Source: Rhodospirillaceae bacterium (lineage in GTDB: Bacteria > Pseudomonadota > Alphaproteobacteria > Thalassobaculales > Thalassobaculaceae). Taken from it: a stretch of 64,000 nucleotides of DNA. The notes beneath the pieces were generated by a model, which ran no database searches, was not told the DNA's origin, and saw only the letters and a list, made by a program, of their open reading frames with translations. Where the stretch lies: NCBI GenBank assembly GCA_018401495.1, contig JAGYJX010000004.1:21196-85195 (forward strand). The letters are read 5' to 3'. Shown here piece by piece: positions 57,147-64,000 of the stretch (positions are counted from its first letter, which is position 1; each line of letters starts with the position of its first letter). The position numbers were made by a program, and so were the translations under genes.

Positions 57147-58064
57147 TCAGTACTCCAGCTTGTCGCGGACCCGGAACGCCCGGGTCAGCGCCAGGACCGC
57201 GATCATCACGATCACGAACCACACGATGGCGATCGTCGACGGGTAGCCGAGATCGAAGGTGCTCCACTCGAAGGCGCGCTTGTAGACGTAGGTCGAGACG
57301 GTCTCGGTCGACCACAGCGGGTTGCCCTTGGTGGTGATCCAGACCAGGTCGAAGATCTTCATCTTGCCGATGAAGGAGAGCACGACGAGGTTCAGCAGGG
57401 TCGGCCGCACCAGCGGCAGGATGATGAAGACCAGCTTGCCGCCCCAGCCGCAGTTGTCGAGTTCCGCCGCCTCGATCACCTCCCTGGGCAGGGAATGCAG
57501 GGCGGCCAGCATCACGACCATGTTGAACCCGACCCACATCCAGCTGGTGACGAGGATCAGGGCCGGCAGGGCGGTGTCCGGGTCGCCGAGCCAGGGCCGG
57601 GCCAGCCCGTCGAGACCGAGGGCCCGGAGCGTCGCGTTGATCGGGCCCCAGTCGTAGTTGTAGATCCACATCCACAGGATGCCGACGACCACGTAGGACA
57701 TCAGCACCGGCGTGAACCAGGCAACCCGGAAGAAGCGCGCACCGGGGACCTTGGCGTACAGGGCCAGGGCCAGCAGCGTCGCGATCGTCACCTCGATCAG
57801 CGGCGACGCCGCCGCCCACACGAAGGTGTTGCGCACGGCGTGCCAGAAGATGTCGTCCTGGGCGAGCTCGACGAAATTGTCGAGGCCGACGAAGGTCTCC
57901 CGCCGCGGCAGGACCACGTGGAAGCTGTTCCACAGGGTCCGGAAGGCCGGGTAGGCCGTCAGCGCCATGTAGACCGTCAGGGCCGGCAGCAGGAACGCGA
58001 GGATGGCCCCCCAGGGCCGCCGCACGCCGTCGTCCGTTGCCGCAGGGCGGCCAGCCTTTGCCAT
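57147..58064 (-). CDS. Sugar ABC importer permease (MalF type)
   Basis: Protein of 305 residues with about six helices. The EAA motif is REVIEAAELDNCGWGGKLVFIILP. The N terminus MAKAGRPAATDDG is short, without the large periplasmic loop of MalF proper, so it is of the UgpA kind. Follows the binding-protein gene, separated by a 10-bp-stem hairpin at 58102-58126. ATG at 58064. Confidence 0.92.
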   Translation of the reverse strand: MAKAGRPAATDDGVRRPWGAILAFLLPALTVYMALTAYPAFRTLWNSFHVVLPRRETFVGLDNFVELAQDDIFWHAVRNTFVWAAASPLIEVTIATLLALALYAKVPGARFFRVAWFTPVLMSYVVVGILWMWIYNYDWGPINATLRALGLDGLARPWLGDPDTALPALILVTSWMWVGFNMVVMLAALHSLPREVIEAAELDNCGWGGKLVFIILPLVRPTLLNLVVLSFIGKMKIFDLVWITTKGNPLWSTETVSTYVYKRAFEWSTFDLGYPSTIAIVWFVIVMIAVLALTRAFRVRDKLEY

Positions 58065-58101
58065 GGTTGCTACCCGGGAGCAGGGGGGCGTGGGTGGTCC
58101 C

Positions 58102-58126
58102 GGCGGGCCGGTCGAGCCGGCCCGCC
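58102..58126 (-). promoter_or_regulatory. Stable hairpin between binding protein and MalF-type permease
   Basis: Perfect 10-bp GC stem (58102-58111 with 58117-58126), 5-nt loop, no T run. It lies after the binding-protein gene, mirroring the hairpin at 6632-6672 in the amino acid importer operon. Confidence 0.6.
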
Positions 58127-58153
58127 GAAGACCCGCAGTCAGTAGGGCCGCTG

Positions 58154-59431
58154 TCAGTAGGCGGCCGACATCTGCCGGACGGCGTCGTCGACCGTGATGT
58201 TGCCCGCCGGCAGGGCGTTGTTGATCACTTGGGTGAACACCTCCTTCGGCTTGCCGGTCATCACCTGGATCGGGATACCGAAGAAGTACTTCGCGCCCTT
58301 GTTGGTGGCCGCGATCATCGAGAAGTACTCGGCCGCGCGAGGATCCTTGATCGAGCCGGGATCGGCCTTGATGCCGGTCTGCACCTTCACGTTCTCGAGC
58401 CAGAGGTTGCCGACTTCGGGCCGCAGGAAGGAGTTGAAGAAGGCCGTGACCTCCTTGGGGTGCTTGGTCTCGGCGTTGGCGACGTAGCTGCCGCCGACGG
58501 CGATGGTCCGGCACTCGTTGCACACCGCGCCCGGCACCGCCGGGAAGTTCATGATCCCGAGCTGGAAATCGAGCGGCTGGCCGCCCTTGTCCGGCTCGTT
58601 GAAGGCGCGCGAGGTGTACCAGCTGCCGTTGATGAACATCAGGGCACCCGGCTTGGTGTGGAAGTAGACGTGGGCCTCGGCCAGCTTGAGGGTGCTGAAG
58701 GTCGGCGGCAGCAGCCCGGCGTCCGCCAGCCCGCGCACCCAGGTCAGGGTCTCCACCACCCGCGGGTCGGTCCAGGGCAGCTTGCCGGCCAGCAGCTTGC
58801 CGTAGTCGGCGGTTCCGAGCCGCTTCAGCAGGGCCTCGTGCGACAGGTGGGCGCCGGGGAACGGCCGGTCGCCGACGCCGAGCGCCATCGGCGTTATGCC
58901 CTTGCCGGCGGCCTTCTTCACGAGGTCGGCGAAGGCCTCCGGGGCGAACTGCAGGTTCGGCGGCACCTCGACCCCGAGCTCCTTCATCTTCGCCTTGTTG
59001 TAGTAGAGCTCGACGGTCCAGGCCTCCAGCGGCAGGCCGTAGGGCTTGCCCTGGTAGGTCCAGGCTTCCTTGGCCCAGGGCTCGACCGAGTCCCAGTTCA
59101 GGCCCGACAGGTCGAGCAGGAAGCCGTTGTCCATGTACTCGACCTGGTCCGGCTCGGCGTAGAAGATGTCCGGCGCCTGGCCGGCCCGCAGCGCCGTCTT
59201 CAGGGCGGCGTAGAGGGCGTTCTTCTCGTACCAGGTCGTCTTGATCTTGATGTCCGGGTTCTTCGCCTCGAAATCGGCGATCGCCGCCTCGACGAAGGAG
59301 CGCTTCGGCATCTCGGCGGCCCAGTGGCTCCAGAACGTGAGTTCCGTCGCGGCGCCGGCTGCTCCAGGGCCGGCCAGCACAGCCGCGCCAAGGACAACGG
59401 CCGAAATGGCGCGTGCCAGTCGGTGTCTCAT
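58154..59431 (-). CDS. Extracellular sugar-binding protein (family 1)
   Basis: Solute-binding protein of 425 residues with a signal peptide (cleavage after about GAAGA, residue 27). LTFWSHWAAEMPKRSFVE begins the mature domain and is typical of family 1; WYTSRAFNEPDKG and IAVGGSYVANAETKHP follow. Captures a sugar or related compound in the periplasm. First gene of the operon with permeases, ATPase and RraA-like protein. Divergent from a GntR regulator with a palindrome in the gap. Confidence 0.92.
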   Translation of the reverse strand: MRHRLARAISAVVLGAAVLAGPGAAGAATELTFWSHWAAEMPKRSFVEAAIADFEAKNPDIKIKTTWYEKNALYAALKTALRAGQAPDIFYAEPDQVEYMDNGFLLDLSGLNWDSVEPWAKEAWTYQGKPYGLPLEAWTVELYYNKAKMKELGVEVPPNLQFAPEAFADLVKKAAGKGITPMALGVGDRPFPGAHLSHEALLKRLGTADYGKLLAGKLPWTDPRVVETLTWVRGLADAGLLPPTFSTLKLAEAHVYFHTKPGALMFINGSWYTSRAFNEPDKGGQPLDFQLGIMNFPAVPGAVCNECRTIAVGGSYVANAETKHPKEVTAFFNSFLRPEVGNLWLENVKVQTGIKADPGSIKDPRAAEYFSMIAATNKGAKYFFGIPIQVMTGKPKEVFTQVINNALPAGNITVDDAVRQMSAAY

Positions 59432-59539
59432 CCCAACCTCCCTAGGAGTTTCTCTGCCGCGCGGCATCCGCTGGCCGCGCATGGCCGGTCCTGTCGAACC
59501 TCGGCCACGGTAGGGACGGCCACGGCGCAGTGTCAATAT

Positions 59540-59553
59540 GATTATCAATAATC
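59540..59553. promoter_or_regulatory. Operator-like palindrome upstream of the sugar operon
   Basis: GATTATCAATAATC has perfect 6-bp arms (GATTAT / ATAATC) around CA, in the 154-base gap between the binding-protein gene and the GntR gene. GntR/FCD regulators bind such AT-rich palindromes. Role inferred. Confidence 0.55.
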
Positions 59554-59585
59554 TCGTCGATGCGCGTCCTGGGGGAGGCTATGCT

Positions 59586-60299
59586 ATGCCGCAGGCTGAG
59601 GCGGAACCGAGACCGGATGCGATGGGGATCGACGTGCGTGAACGAGAGCCGGAACGCGAGCCGACTCAGGAACAACTCGTGCCGATCCTGGAATCCGACA
59701 TCCTGTTCGGCCGGTTGAGGCCGCGGGAGCGCTTGACCGAGGACGCCCTGATCGGACGTTTCGCCGCGAAGCGGCATGTCGTTCGGCAGGCGCTCCTGGA
59801 ACTCGAAAGGATGGGGATCGTCGTCCGGGTCCCGAACCGCGGGGCCATGGTGCGGGACTTCACGGCGAAGGAAGTCGAGGAGATCGCCGAGATCCGGGAG
59901 ACGCTGCAGCGCCAGGCGGCGCGCCGCACCACCCTGCCGGGCGATCCCGGCCTCGTCGAGAAGCTGAAGGCGCTGCAGCAGCGCCACGACGCCGCGGTCG
60001 CATCCCGGGACCCTCGCGCCATCGATGACGCCAACGAGGCGTTCCACGCGGAACTGTTCGGCGCCTGCGGCAACGCGCACCTCAGCGACGCCATCGCCCA
60101 CTACGCGTATCTGTCGCGGGCGATGCGGCTCTACCCGATGGTCGACCCGGCGCTTCTCGAACGGCTGCGCGGCGAGCACTGGGACATGATACGCGCCATC
60201 GAAGCCGGCGACCGCGACCGGCTGATGAGGCTGGTCGTCGACCACATCCAGCACTCGAAGAAGATCTACCTCGAGGCCAGGCTCGCCATGGGGCTGTAG
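59586..60299 (+). CDS. GntR family regulator (FCD domain)
   Basis: Protein of 237 residues: N-terminal winged helix (LTEDALIGRFAAKRHVVRQALLELERMGIVVRVPNRGAMV), then an FCD domain with IDDANEAFHAELFGACGN and the C-terminal DHIQHSKKIYLEA (His ligands for metal or organic acid). Probably represses the divergent sugar ABC operon through the palindrome at 59540. An upstream ATG at 59538 lies across the palindrome; ATG 59586 has GGGGGAGG seven bases before it and is preferred. Confidence 0.88.
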   Translation: MPQAEAEPRPDAMGIDVREREPEREPTQEQLVPILESDILFGRLRPRERLTEDALIGRFAAKRHVVRQALLELERMGIVVRVPNRGAMVRDFTAKEVEEIAEIRETLQRQAARRTTLPGDPGLVEKLKALQQRHDAAVASRDPRAIDDANEAFHAELFGACGNAHLSDAIAHYAYLSRAMRLYPMVDPALLERLRGEHWDMIRAIEAGDRDRLMRLVVDHIQHSKKIYLEARLAMGL

Positions 60300-60318
60300 C
60301 CGGTCGCCGGCGGCCCTG

Positions 60319-60708
60319 CTACTCCGCCGCCTCGCGGCCGAAGAACTTGTTCGGCCTGAGGAAGGTGCCGAGCAGCAGGGCGCCGTTGCGGGACCGTGCC
60401 ACGTGGCGCGAGCCTGCCGGACGCCACACGAAGTTGCCGGCGGTGGCCACACCCTCCTCGTCCTCGATCGAGCCTTCCAGCACGAAGGTCTGCTCGATCT
60501 CGACGTGCTCGTGCAGCGGCAGCTCGGAGCCCGGCGCCCACTTGAACAGCGCCGTCAGCAGCCCGGTCTCCTCGTCCTTCAGCAGCACCTTCCACTCGAC
60601 GCCGGGATACGGCGTCGGCTCCCACTCCATGGCGTTGACGTCGACGTAGCGCGAGGCCAGGGCGTCGAGCGCGCCGTGGTTGGCGGCCTTGGGGGTGTGG
60701 GCGGTCAT
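60319..60708 (-). CDS. Cupin protein (ChrR-like)
   Basis: Single-domain cupin of 129 residues. HEHVEIE (H66, H68, E72) and H102 form the metal site. The sequence YVDVNAMEWEPTPYPGVEWKVL is typical of ChrR-like cupins, which occur as anti-sigma domains or stand-alone enzymes. Here there is no anti-sigma part. Convergent with the GntR gene, divergent from an Lrp-type regulator. Confidence 0.85.
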   Translation of the reverse strand: MTAHTPKAANHGALDALASRYVDVNAMEWEPTPYPGVEWKVLLKDEETGLLTALFKWAPGSELPLHEHVEIEQTFVLEGSIEDEEGVATAGNFVWRPAGSRHVARSRNGALLLGTFLRPNKFFGREAAE

Positions 60709-60800
60709 GGGTCTCTCCCTCGGACATGGCTCGGGGTGTTCCGGTGCCGCCATTGTTCCGCCGGGCGCCCGCCGCCGCAAGCGGGGACGGAGGCTTAAAT

Positions 60801-60835
60801 TTCGCTGGAAATTATCGAAATACCAGGTAATTATC
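60801..60835. promoter_or_regulatory. Candidate Lrp-type operator in cupin/Lrp gap
   Basis: GGAAATTATC (60807-60816) and GGTAATTATC (60826-60835) are near-identical direct repeats 19 bp apart. They stand out as AT-rich and lie just before the Lrp-type gene, overlapping its likely ribosome-binding region. Inferred to be the autoregulatory site. Confidence 0.5.
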
Positions 60836-60840
60836 CGGCC

Positions 60841-61311
60841 ATGGATGACATTGACCGTAAGATCATCGAAGTGGTGCAAGTGGACGGCCGGGTGACCAGC
60901 GCCGCGCTGGCCGAGGCGACCGGGCTGTCGGTGTCGGCCGCCAACGACCGGCTGCGGCGGTTGCAGGACCGCGGCGTGATCGCCGGCTGGACCGCCCGGA
61001 TCGATCCCGAGGCGGTGGGGTTGGCGATGCTGTCCTTCGTGTTCGTGCTGGTCGACCGGACCGAGCACAACGCGCCGTTCCTGGCCGCCGCCGCGGCGTT
61101 GCCGGAGGTGCTGGAGCTGCATCACGTGACCGGCGAATGGTCGTATCTGCTGAAGGTGCGGGTGGCGAGCCCGCGCGCGCTGGAACGGCTGATCTCCGAC
61201 CGCATCAAGGCGATCCCCGGGGTGGCGCGCAGCCTGACGGTGATCGCGCTGTCGAGCAGCAAGGAGACCTCGGCGCTGCCGGTCGAGGCGATGCGCGATG
61301 ACCGCCGCTGA
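60841..61311 (+). CDS. Lrp/AsnC family regulator
   Basis: Protein of 156 residues: helix-turn-helix VTSAALAEATGLSVSAANDRLRRLQDRGVI, then the RAM/AsnC ligand domain (VLELHHVTGEWSYLLKVRV). Lrp-type regulators sense amino acids; the gene downstream is a LysE exporter overlapping by 14 bases, so it likely controls amino acid export. ATG at 60841. Confidence 0.92.
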   Translation: MDDIDRKIIEVVQVDGRVTSAALAEATGLSVSAANDRLRRLQDRGVIAGWTARIDPEAVGLAMLSFVFVLVDRTEHNAPFLAAAAALPEVLELHHVTGEWSYLLKVRVASPRALERLISDRIKAIPGVARSLTVIALSSSKETSALPVEAMRDDRR

Positions 61312-61945
61312 TGCCGGGCTGTCGGAATTCCTGACCGGCCTCGCCTTCGGGCTGGCGCTCGCCATGCCGGTCGGGCCGATCGGCCTGCTGTGCATCCGGC
61401 GCAGCCTCGAGGACGGCTTCGCGGTCGGCTTCGCCACCGGCCTCGGCGCGGCGGTCGCCGACGCCGGCTACGGGGCGATCGCGGCGTTCGGCCTGACGGC
61501 GGTCGCGGCATTCCTGCTGTCGTGGCAGGACGCCCTCGCCCTGGTCGGCGGGGCGCTGCTGCTGTGGCTCGGCGTGGCGTCGTGGCGGGCGCCGGCGGCC
61601 ACCGCGGCGGCCGGGGCCGGGCGGCCGCGGCGTCCGCTGGTGGCGCTCGCGCAGACCGCGGCGCTGACCGCCGGCAACCCGCAGACCGTGCTGACCTTCG
61701 CCGCCCTGGTCGGTGGGCTCGGCGTCGGCATGGGGGCCGACAGCGGCTGGGTGCCCGCCTCCGCCCTGGTGCTCGGGGTGTTCCTGGGGTCGGCGGCGTG
61801 GTGGCTGGTGCTGGCCGGCGGCGTCGCCTGGGGGCTGCAGGGCCGGCTGGCGGCGCGCCACATCCGGTGGATCAACCGGTCGGCCGGCGCGCTGGTGGCC
61901 GGCTTCGGGGTGGTGGCGATCGCCCGCGGCCTCGGCGTGGTGTGA
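61298..61945 (+). CDS. LysE/RhtB family amino acid exporter
   Basis: Membrane protein of 215 residues with about six helices. FLTGLAFGLALAMPVGPIGLLCIRRSLEDGFAVGFATGLGAAVADAGY is the family signature. Exports amino acids. The start overlaps the Lrp-type gene by 14 bases, so they form one operon. Substrate not determined. Confidence 0.92.
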   Translation: MTAADAGLSEFLTGLAFGLALAMPVGPIGLLCIRRSLEDGFAVGFATGLGAAVADAGYGAIAAFGLTAVAAFLLSWQDALALVGGALLLWLGVASWRAPAATAAAGAGRPRRPLVALAQTAALTAGNPQTVLTFAALVGGLGVGMGADSGWVPASALVLGVFLGSAAWWLVLAGGVAWGLQGRLAARHIRWINRSAGALVAGFGVVAIARGLGVV

Positions 61946-62035
61946 ACGACCGATCGCGGAGGCTCTGTCCGCCGCCTTGTCAGGACCCTCGCCGGCGGCC
62001 CACTCTGTAGCCTGCGCTTGCGAGGGAGAATCGCC

Positions 62036-62413
62036 ATGAAGACCGTTCAGCAGATGCTCGCCGATGCCGAGGCCGAGGTGCCGCGGATCAGTCCCGAGGA
62101 CGCCAAGGAACTGGTCGGGCGCCCCGACGTCCTGTTCCTCGACGTCCGCGAACCGGCCGAGGTTGCGGCGTCCGGCAAGGTCCCGGGCGCGCTGGCCATT
62201 CCGCGCGGCCTGGTGGAGTTCCGCGCCGATCCGGCGTCGCCGCTGCACGACGCCGGGTTCGACCGCGCCAAGACGGTGGTCGCCTACTGCGCCTCCGGCG
62301 GCCGGTCGGCGCTGGTCGGCAAGGTGCTGAAGGACATGGGCTACGCCAACGTCCGCAACCTCGGCGGCTTCAAGGGCTGGCTGGACGCGGGCGGGGAGGT
62401 CGAGAAGACCTGA
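62036..62413 (+). CDS. Rhodanese-like sulfurtransferase
   Basis: Single rhodanese domain, 125 residues. FLDVREPAEVAASGKVPGALAIPRG and the active-site loop VAYCASGGRSAL with C85 are typical. Transfers sulfur through a persulfide. Thiosulfate or other donors are possible. ATG 62036 with GAGGGAG upstream. Not obviously in an operon. Confidence 0.9.
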   Translation: MKTVQQMLADAEAEVPRISPEDAKELVGRPDVLFLDVREPAEVAASGKVPGALAIPRGLVEFRADPASPLHDAGFDRAKTVVAYCASGGRSALVGKVLKDMGYANVRNLGGFKGWLDAGGEVEKT

Positions 62414-62488
62414 ACGCCCCGTCCCCCGGACGCTGTCCCGGTACCCCGCCGCGCCGGTTGCATCGACAGGCTCGACGCCGGCCGGCAA

Positions 62489-62505
62489 ATTGTATAAAAT
62501 ACGAT
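62489..62505. promoter_or_regulatory. AT-rich imperfect palindrome
   Basis: ATTGTAT, AAA, ATACGAT: arms match in 6 of 7. It resembles GntR- or TetR-type operators and overlaps TATAAAAT, a possible -10. Precedes the structured stretch 62509-62605. Confidence 0.35.
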
Positions 62506-62508
62506 GTA

Positions 62509-62605
62509 TGTGGTGGGGACCACACAGCGTGGCTGATGGAGGGGACGGATGAGCGGGTACGCAGCGGGTGGCTCTGCCACCAAGGGTGGCGGCCGGAGGG
62601 CCGCC
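62509..62605 (+). other. Structured intergenic segment with three hairpins
   Basis: Three perfect stem-loops in 97 bases: 62509-62524 (6 bp, GGGG loop), 62567-62581 (GGTGGC/GCCACC, 3-nt loop) and 62588-62605 (GGCGGCC/GGCCGCC, GGAG loop). They could form a leader or small RNA upstream of the 69-residue protein. No T run follows. Confidence 0.4.
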
Positions 62606-62635
62606 GCTTCTCCTGGATGTGACGCCAACGCCTGA
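62549..62635 (+). CDS. Possible small protein of 28 residues
   Basis: ATG at 62549 with a GGAGGGG ribosome-binding site five bases before it, reading MSGYAAGGSATKGGGRR and ending at TGA 62633-62635. It lies across two of the hairpins. Length and Gly/Ala composition give little support, so it may be a chance frame in an RNA leader. Confidence 0.25.
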   Translation: MSGYAAGGSATKGGGRRAAASPGCDANA

Positions 62636-62709
62636 CCGGTCGCGACCGCCGTCGAACGCGGGGTCGCCGAAGCCGGGCTTTGCCGTCGTCACAATCCAGG
62701 AATCCAGTC

Positions 62710-62919
62710 ATGAGCAAGTCATCCAGGGACCGTCTCCGGGAAGGGGACGTTCTGCAGAAGGTGTTCGAGACCGGCGGCCGCGAGGTCTGGCAGGTCGCCG
62801 CGATTTCCGAGCCGAACGGCATCCGCCACGCCCGGATCCGGCTGGCCTCGGACCCGACGATCGTCAAGACACTGTCGATCGACACCATCCTCTCCGACCG
62901 GAGCCTGCGGCCGGGCTGA
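62710..62919 (+). CDS. Small conserved-looking protein of unknown function
   Basis: Protein of 69 residues beginning MSKSSRDRLREGDVLQKVFE, with EVWQVAAISEPNGIRHARIRL and a Ser/Thr-rich end. The pattern of alternating hydrophobic residues suggests a small beta barrel. No family is recognised. It follows a structured 200-base leader region. ATG at 62710 without a strong ribosome-binding site. Confidence 0.6.
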   Translation: MSKSSRDRLREGDVLQKVFETGGREVWQVAAISEPNGIRHARIRLASDPTIVKTLSIDTILSDRSLRPG

Positions 62920-63039
62920 TCGGCTTCGCCCGGGGGTGGACTTGTTCCCGCCGGGAAACGGTGACCGGAGCGATCCGACGACTGGCTGGCGGGCCGGCGG
63001 GCGGTTAGGTTGGCGGCTTCCCTGCCGAGGAGCGCCCCC

Positions 63040-63999
63040 GTGACCGACCCGACCCGCATCCTGCTCTGGACCGATGCCCCCGCCGCCTACGTCGACGCGA
63101 TCGGCGCCGCCGGCCTCGCCGGGCGGGTGCAGGTCGACACCCTGGGTCGCAAGGAGAAGCCCTCGCCCGAGCAGATGGCGGGGACGGCGGCGCTGATGGC
63201 GGCGGGCGCGCCGGCCGGGCTGCTGCCCGGAATGCCGAAGCTGCGCTGGATCCAGTCGATGACGGCGGGCGTCGAGGGCTGGCTGGCGCTGCCCGACCTG
63301 CCGGAGGGCGCGGTCCTGACCTGCGCGCGCGGCACCCACAAGGAATCGATGCCCGAGAACATCGTCGGCGCGCTGTTCTTCGTCGCCAAGCCGTACGCCG
63401 TGAACGCCGAGAACCAGAAGCAGTCGCGCTGGGTGCAGACCGTGGCGCAGCCGCTGAACGGCAAGACGCTCGGCATCCTCGGGCTCGGCGCCATCGGCCA
63501 GGAGGTGGCCCGCATCGCCGACGCCCTCGGCATGCGGGTGATCGGCACCCGGCGCCGGCCCGAGCCGATGGCCCACGTCGCCGAGGTGCTGCCGCCCGAC
63601 CGCACCACGGACGTGCTGGCGCAGTCCGACTTCGTCCTGCTGCTGCTGCCGGCCACGCCCGAGACCGACCGGATCATCGACGCCGCCCGCCTCGCCACCA
63701 TGAAGCCGACCGCCTGGCTGCTGAACTTCGGCCGCGGCCACCTGATCGACGATTCCGACCTGGTGGCCGCGGTCAAGGCCGGGACCATCGCCGGCGCCGT
63801 GCTCGACGTGTTCCGCCAGGAGCCGCTGCCGGCCGACCACCCGTTCTGGACCACCGAGGGCATCGTCGTCCTGCCGCACATCGGCGGCCCGCACCCCGAG
63901 CGCGACCGCATCGTCGCCCGGCTGTTCGTGGAGAATTTGCGCCGGTTCCTGGACGGCGAGCCGCTGAAGGAAGTCGTCGACCGGGCGGTGGGGTACTGA
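63040..63999 (+). CDS. D-2-hydroxyacid dehydrogenase
   Basis: NAD(P)-dependent enzyme of 319 residues. GILGLGAIGQEVARIADALGM is the dinucleotide loop, LLLPATPETDRIIDA, the catalytic Arg lies in LNFGRGHLID, Glu in RQEPLP and His in VVLPHIGGPHP. Reduces 2-oxoacids such as glyoxylate or hydroxypyruvate. The GTG at 63040 has GAGGAG ten bases upstream; a TTG at 63010 would add ten residues. Complete within the window. Confidence 0.88.
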   Translation: MTDPTRILLWTDAPAAYVDAIGAAGLAGRVQVDTLGRKEKPSPEQMAGTAALMAAGAPAGLLPGMPKLRWIQSMTAGVEGWLALPDLPEGAVLTCARGTHKESMPENIVGALFFVAKPYAVNAENQKQSRWVQTVAQPLNGKTLGILGLGAIGQEVARIADALGMRVIGTRRRPEPMAHVAEVLPPDRTTDVLAQSDFVLLLLPATPETDRIIDAARLATMKPTAWLLNFGRGHLIDDSDLVAAVKAGTIAGAVLDVFRQEPLPADHPFWTTEGIVVLPHIGGPHPERDRIVARLFVENLRRFLDGEPLKEVVDRAVGY

Positions 64000-64000
64000 G

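Noticed and set aside
53180..57337. Plus-strand open frame of nearly 1,400 codons
   Set aside because: Antisense to the amine oxidase, RraA and ABC transporter genes, all of which have catalytic or ATP-binding motifs.

Overview
The window reads as a chromosomal segment of a very GC-rich alphaproteobacterium, probably of the Rhodospirillales sensu lato. The evidence is the gene content: GapR (DUF2312), DUF1244 and an N-formylglutamate amidohydrolase close together; purE-purK next to COQ9, def and rpsU; a split PntAA/PntAB/PntB transhydrogenase; and a single-chain indolepyruvate ferredoxin oxidoreductase. No rRNA, tRNA, CRISPR array, prophage or intact insertion sequence was found. Assignment below order level is not possible from the sequence alone.

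Layout. 1-3.5 kb: end of a cytochrome c maturation operon (ccmF-G-H-I). 3.5-8.7 kb: an M24 peptidase and a polar amino acid ABC importer with an overlapping AAC(6')-like acetyltransferase. 8.8-13.5 kb: housekeeping block (YdcH, an HPt protein plus response regulator, purEK, COQ9, deformylase, rpsU). 13.6-16.6 kb: cobalt-type nitrile hydratase operon, then a RES/Xre-type toxin-antitoxin pair. 16.5-21.9 kb: AIM24, AzlCD exporter with a divergent CGNR regulator, a membrane-anchored hydrolase, and a BciB-like iron-sulfur flavoprotein. 21.9-29.4 kb: pntAB operon, a lipoprotein, an RlmI-like methyltransferase, an enoyl-CoA hydratase and argC, which has a possible arginine-codon leader upstream. 29.7-36.8 kb: ABC1 kinase, FkbM methyltransferase, 2OG oxygenase, FAD oxidase, SIMPL protein and a UDP-glucuronate epimerase. 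37-45.5 kb: indolepyruvate oxidoreductase, gapR, DUF1244/HutG-like/DUF1028, a glycosyltransferase and bacterioferritin. 45.6-53 kb: small regulators, Bfd, an MFS transporter coupled to a second DUF1028 gene, PanE-like reductase and transporters. 53-60.3 kb: amine oxidase, then a RraA-plus-sugar-ABC operon under a divergent GntR regulator. 60.3-64 kb: cupin, Lrp/LysE pair, rhodanese, a structured non-coding stretch and a 2-hydroxyacid dehydrogenase.

How the genes work together. Several sets are coherent units: cytochrome c heme attachment (CcmFGHI), amino acid uptake, purine carboxylation (PurE/PurK), nitrile hydration with its activator, NADPH supply (Pnt), iron storage and release (Bfr/Bfd), and sugar uptake with a local regulator. 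Divergent regulator-target pairs (AzlCD/CGNR, solute-binding protein/GntR, cupin/Lrp) each carry an AT-rich symmetric or repeated motif in the gap.

Quality caveat. At least 18 single-base frame changes interrupt otherwise well-conserved reading frames in 14 genes (ccmF, ccmI, nthA, azlC, argC, the indolepyruvate oxidoreductase and others). Coding similarity resumes immediately in the next frame each time, many lie at G or C runs, and housekeeping genes are affected. I therefore treat them as probable sequencing or assembly indels and annotate each gene across its full span.
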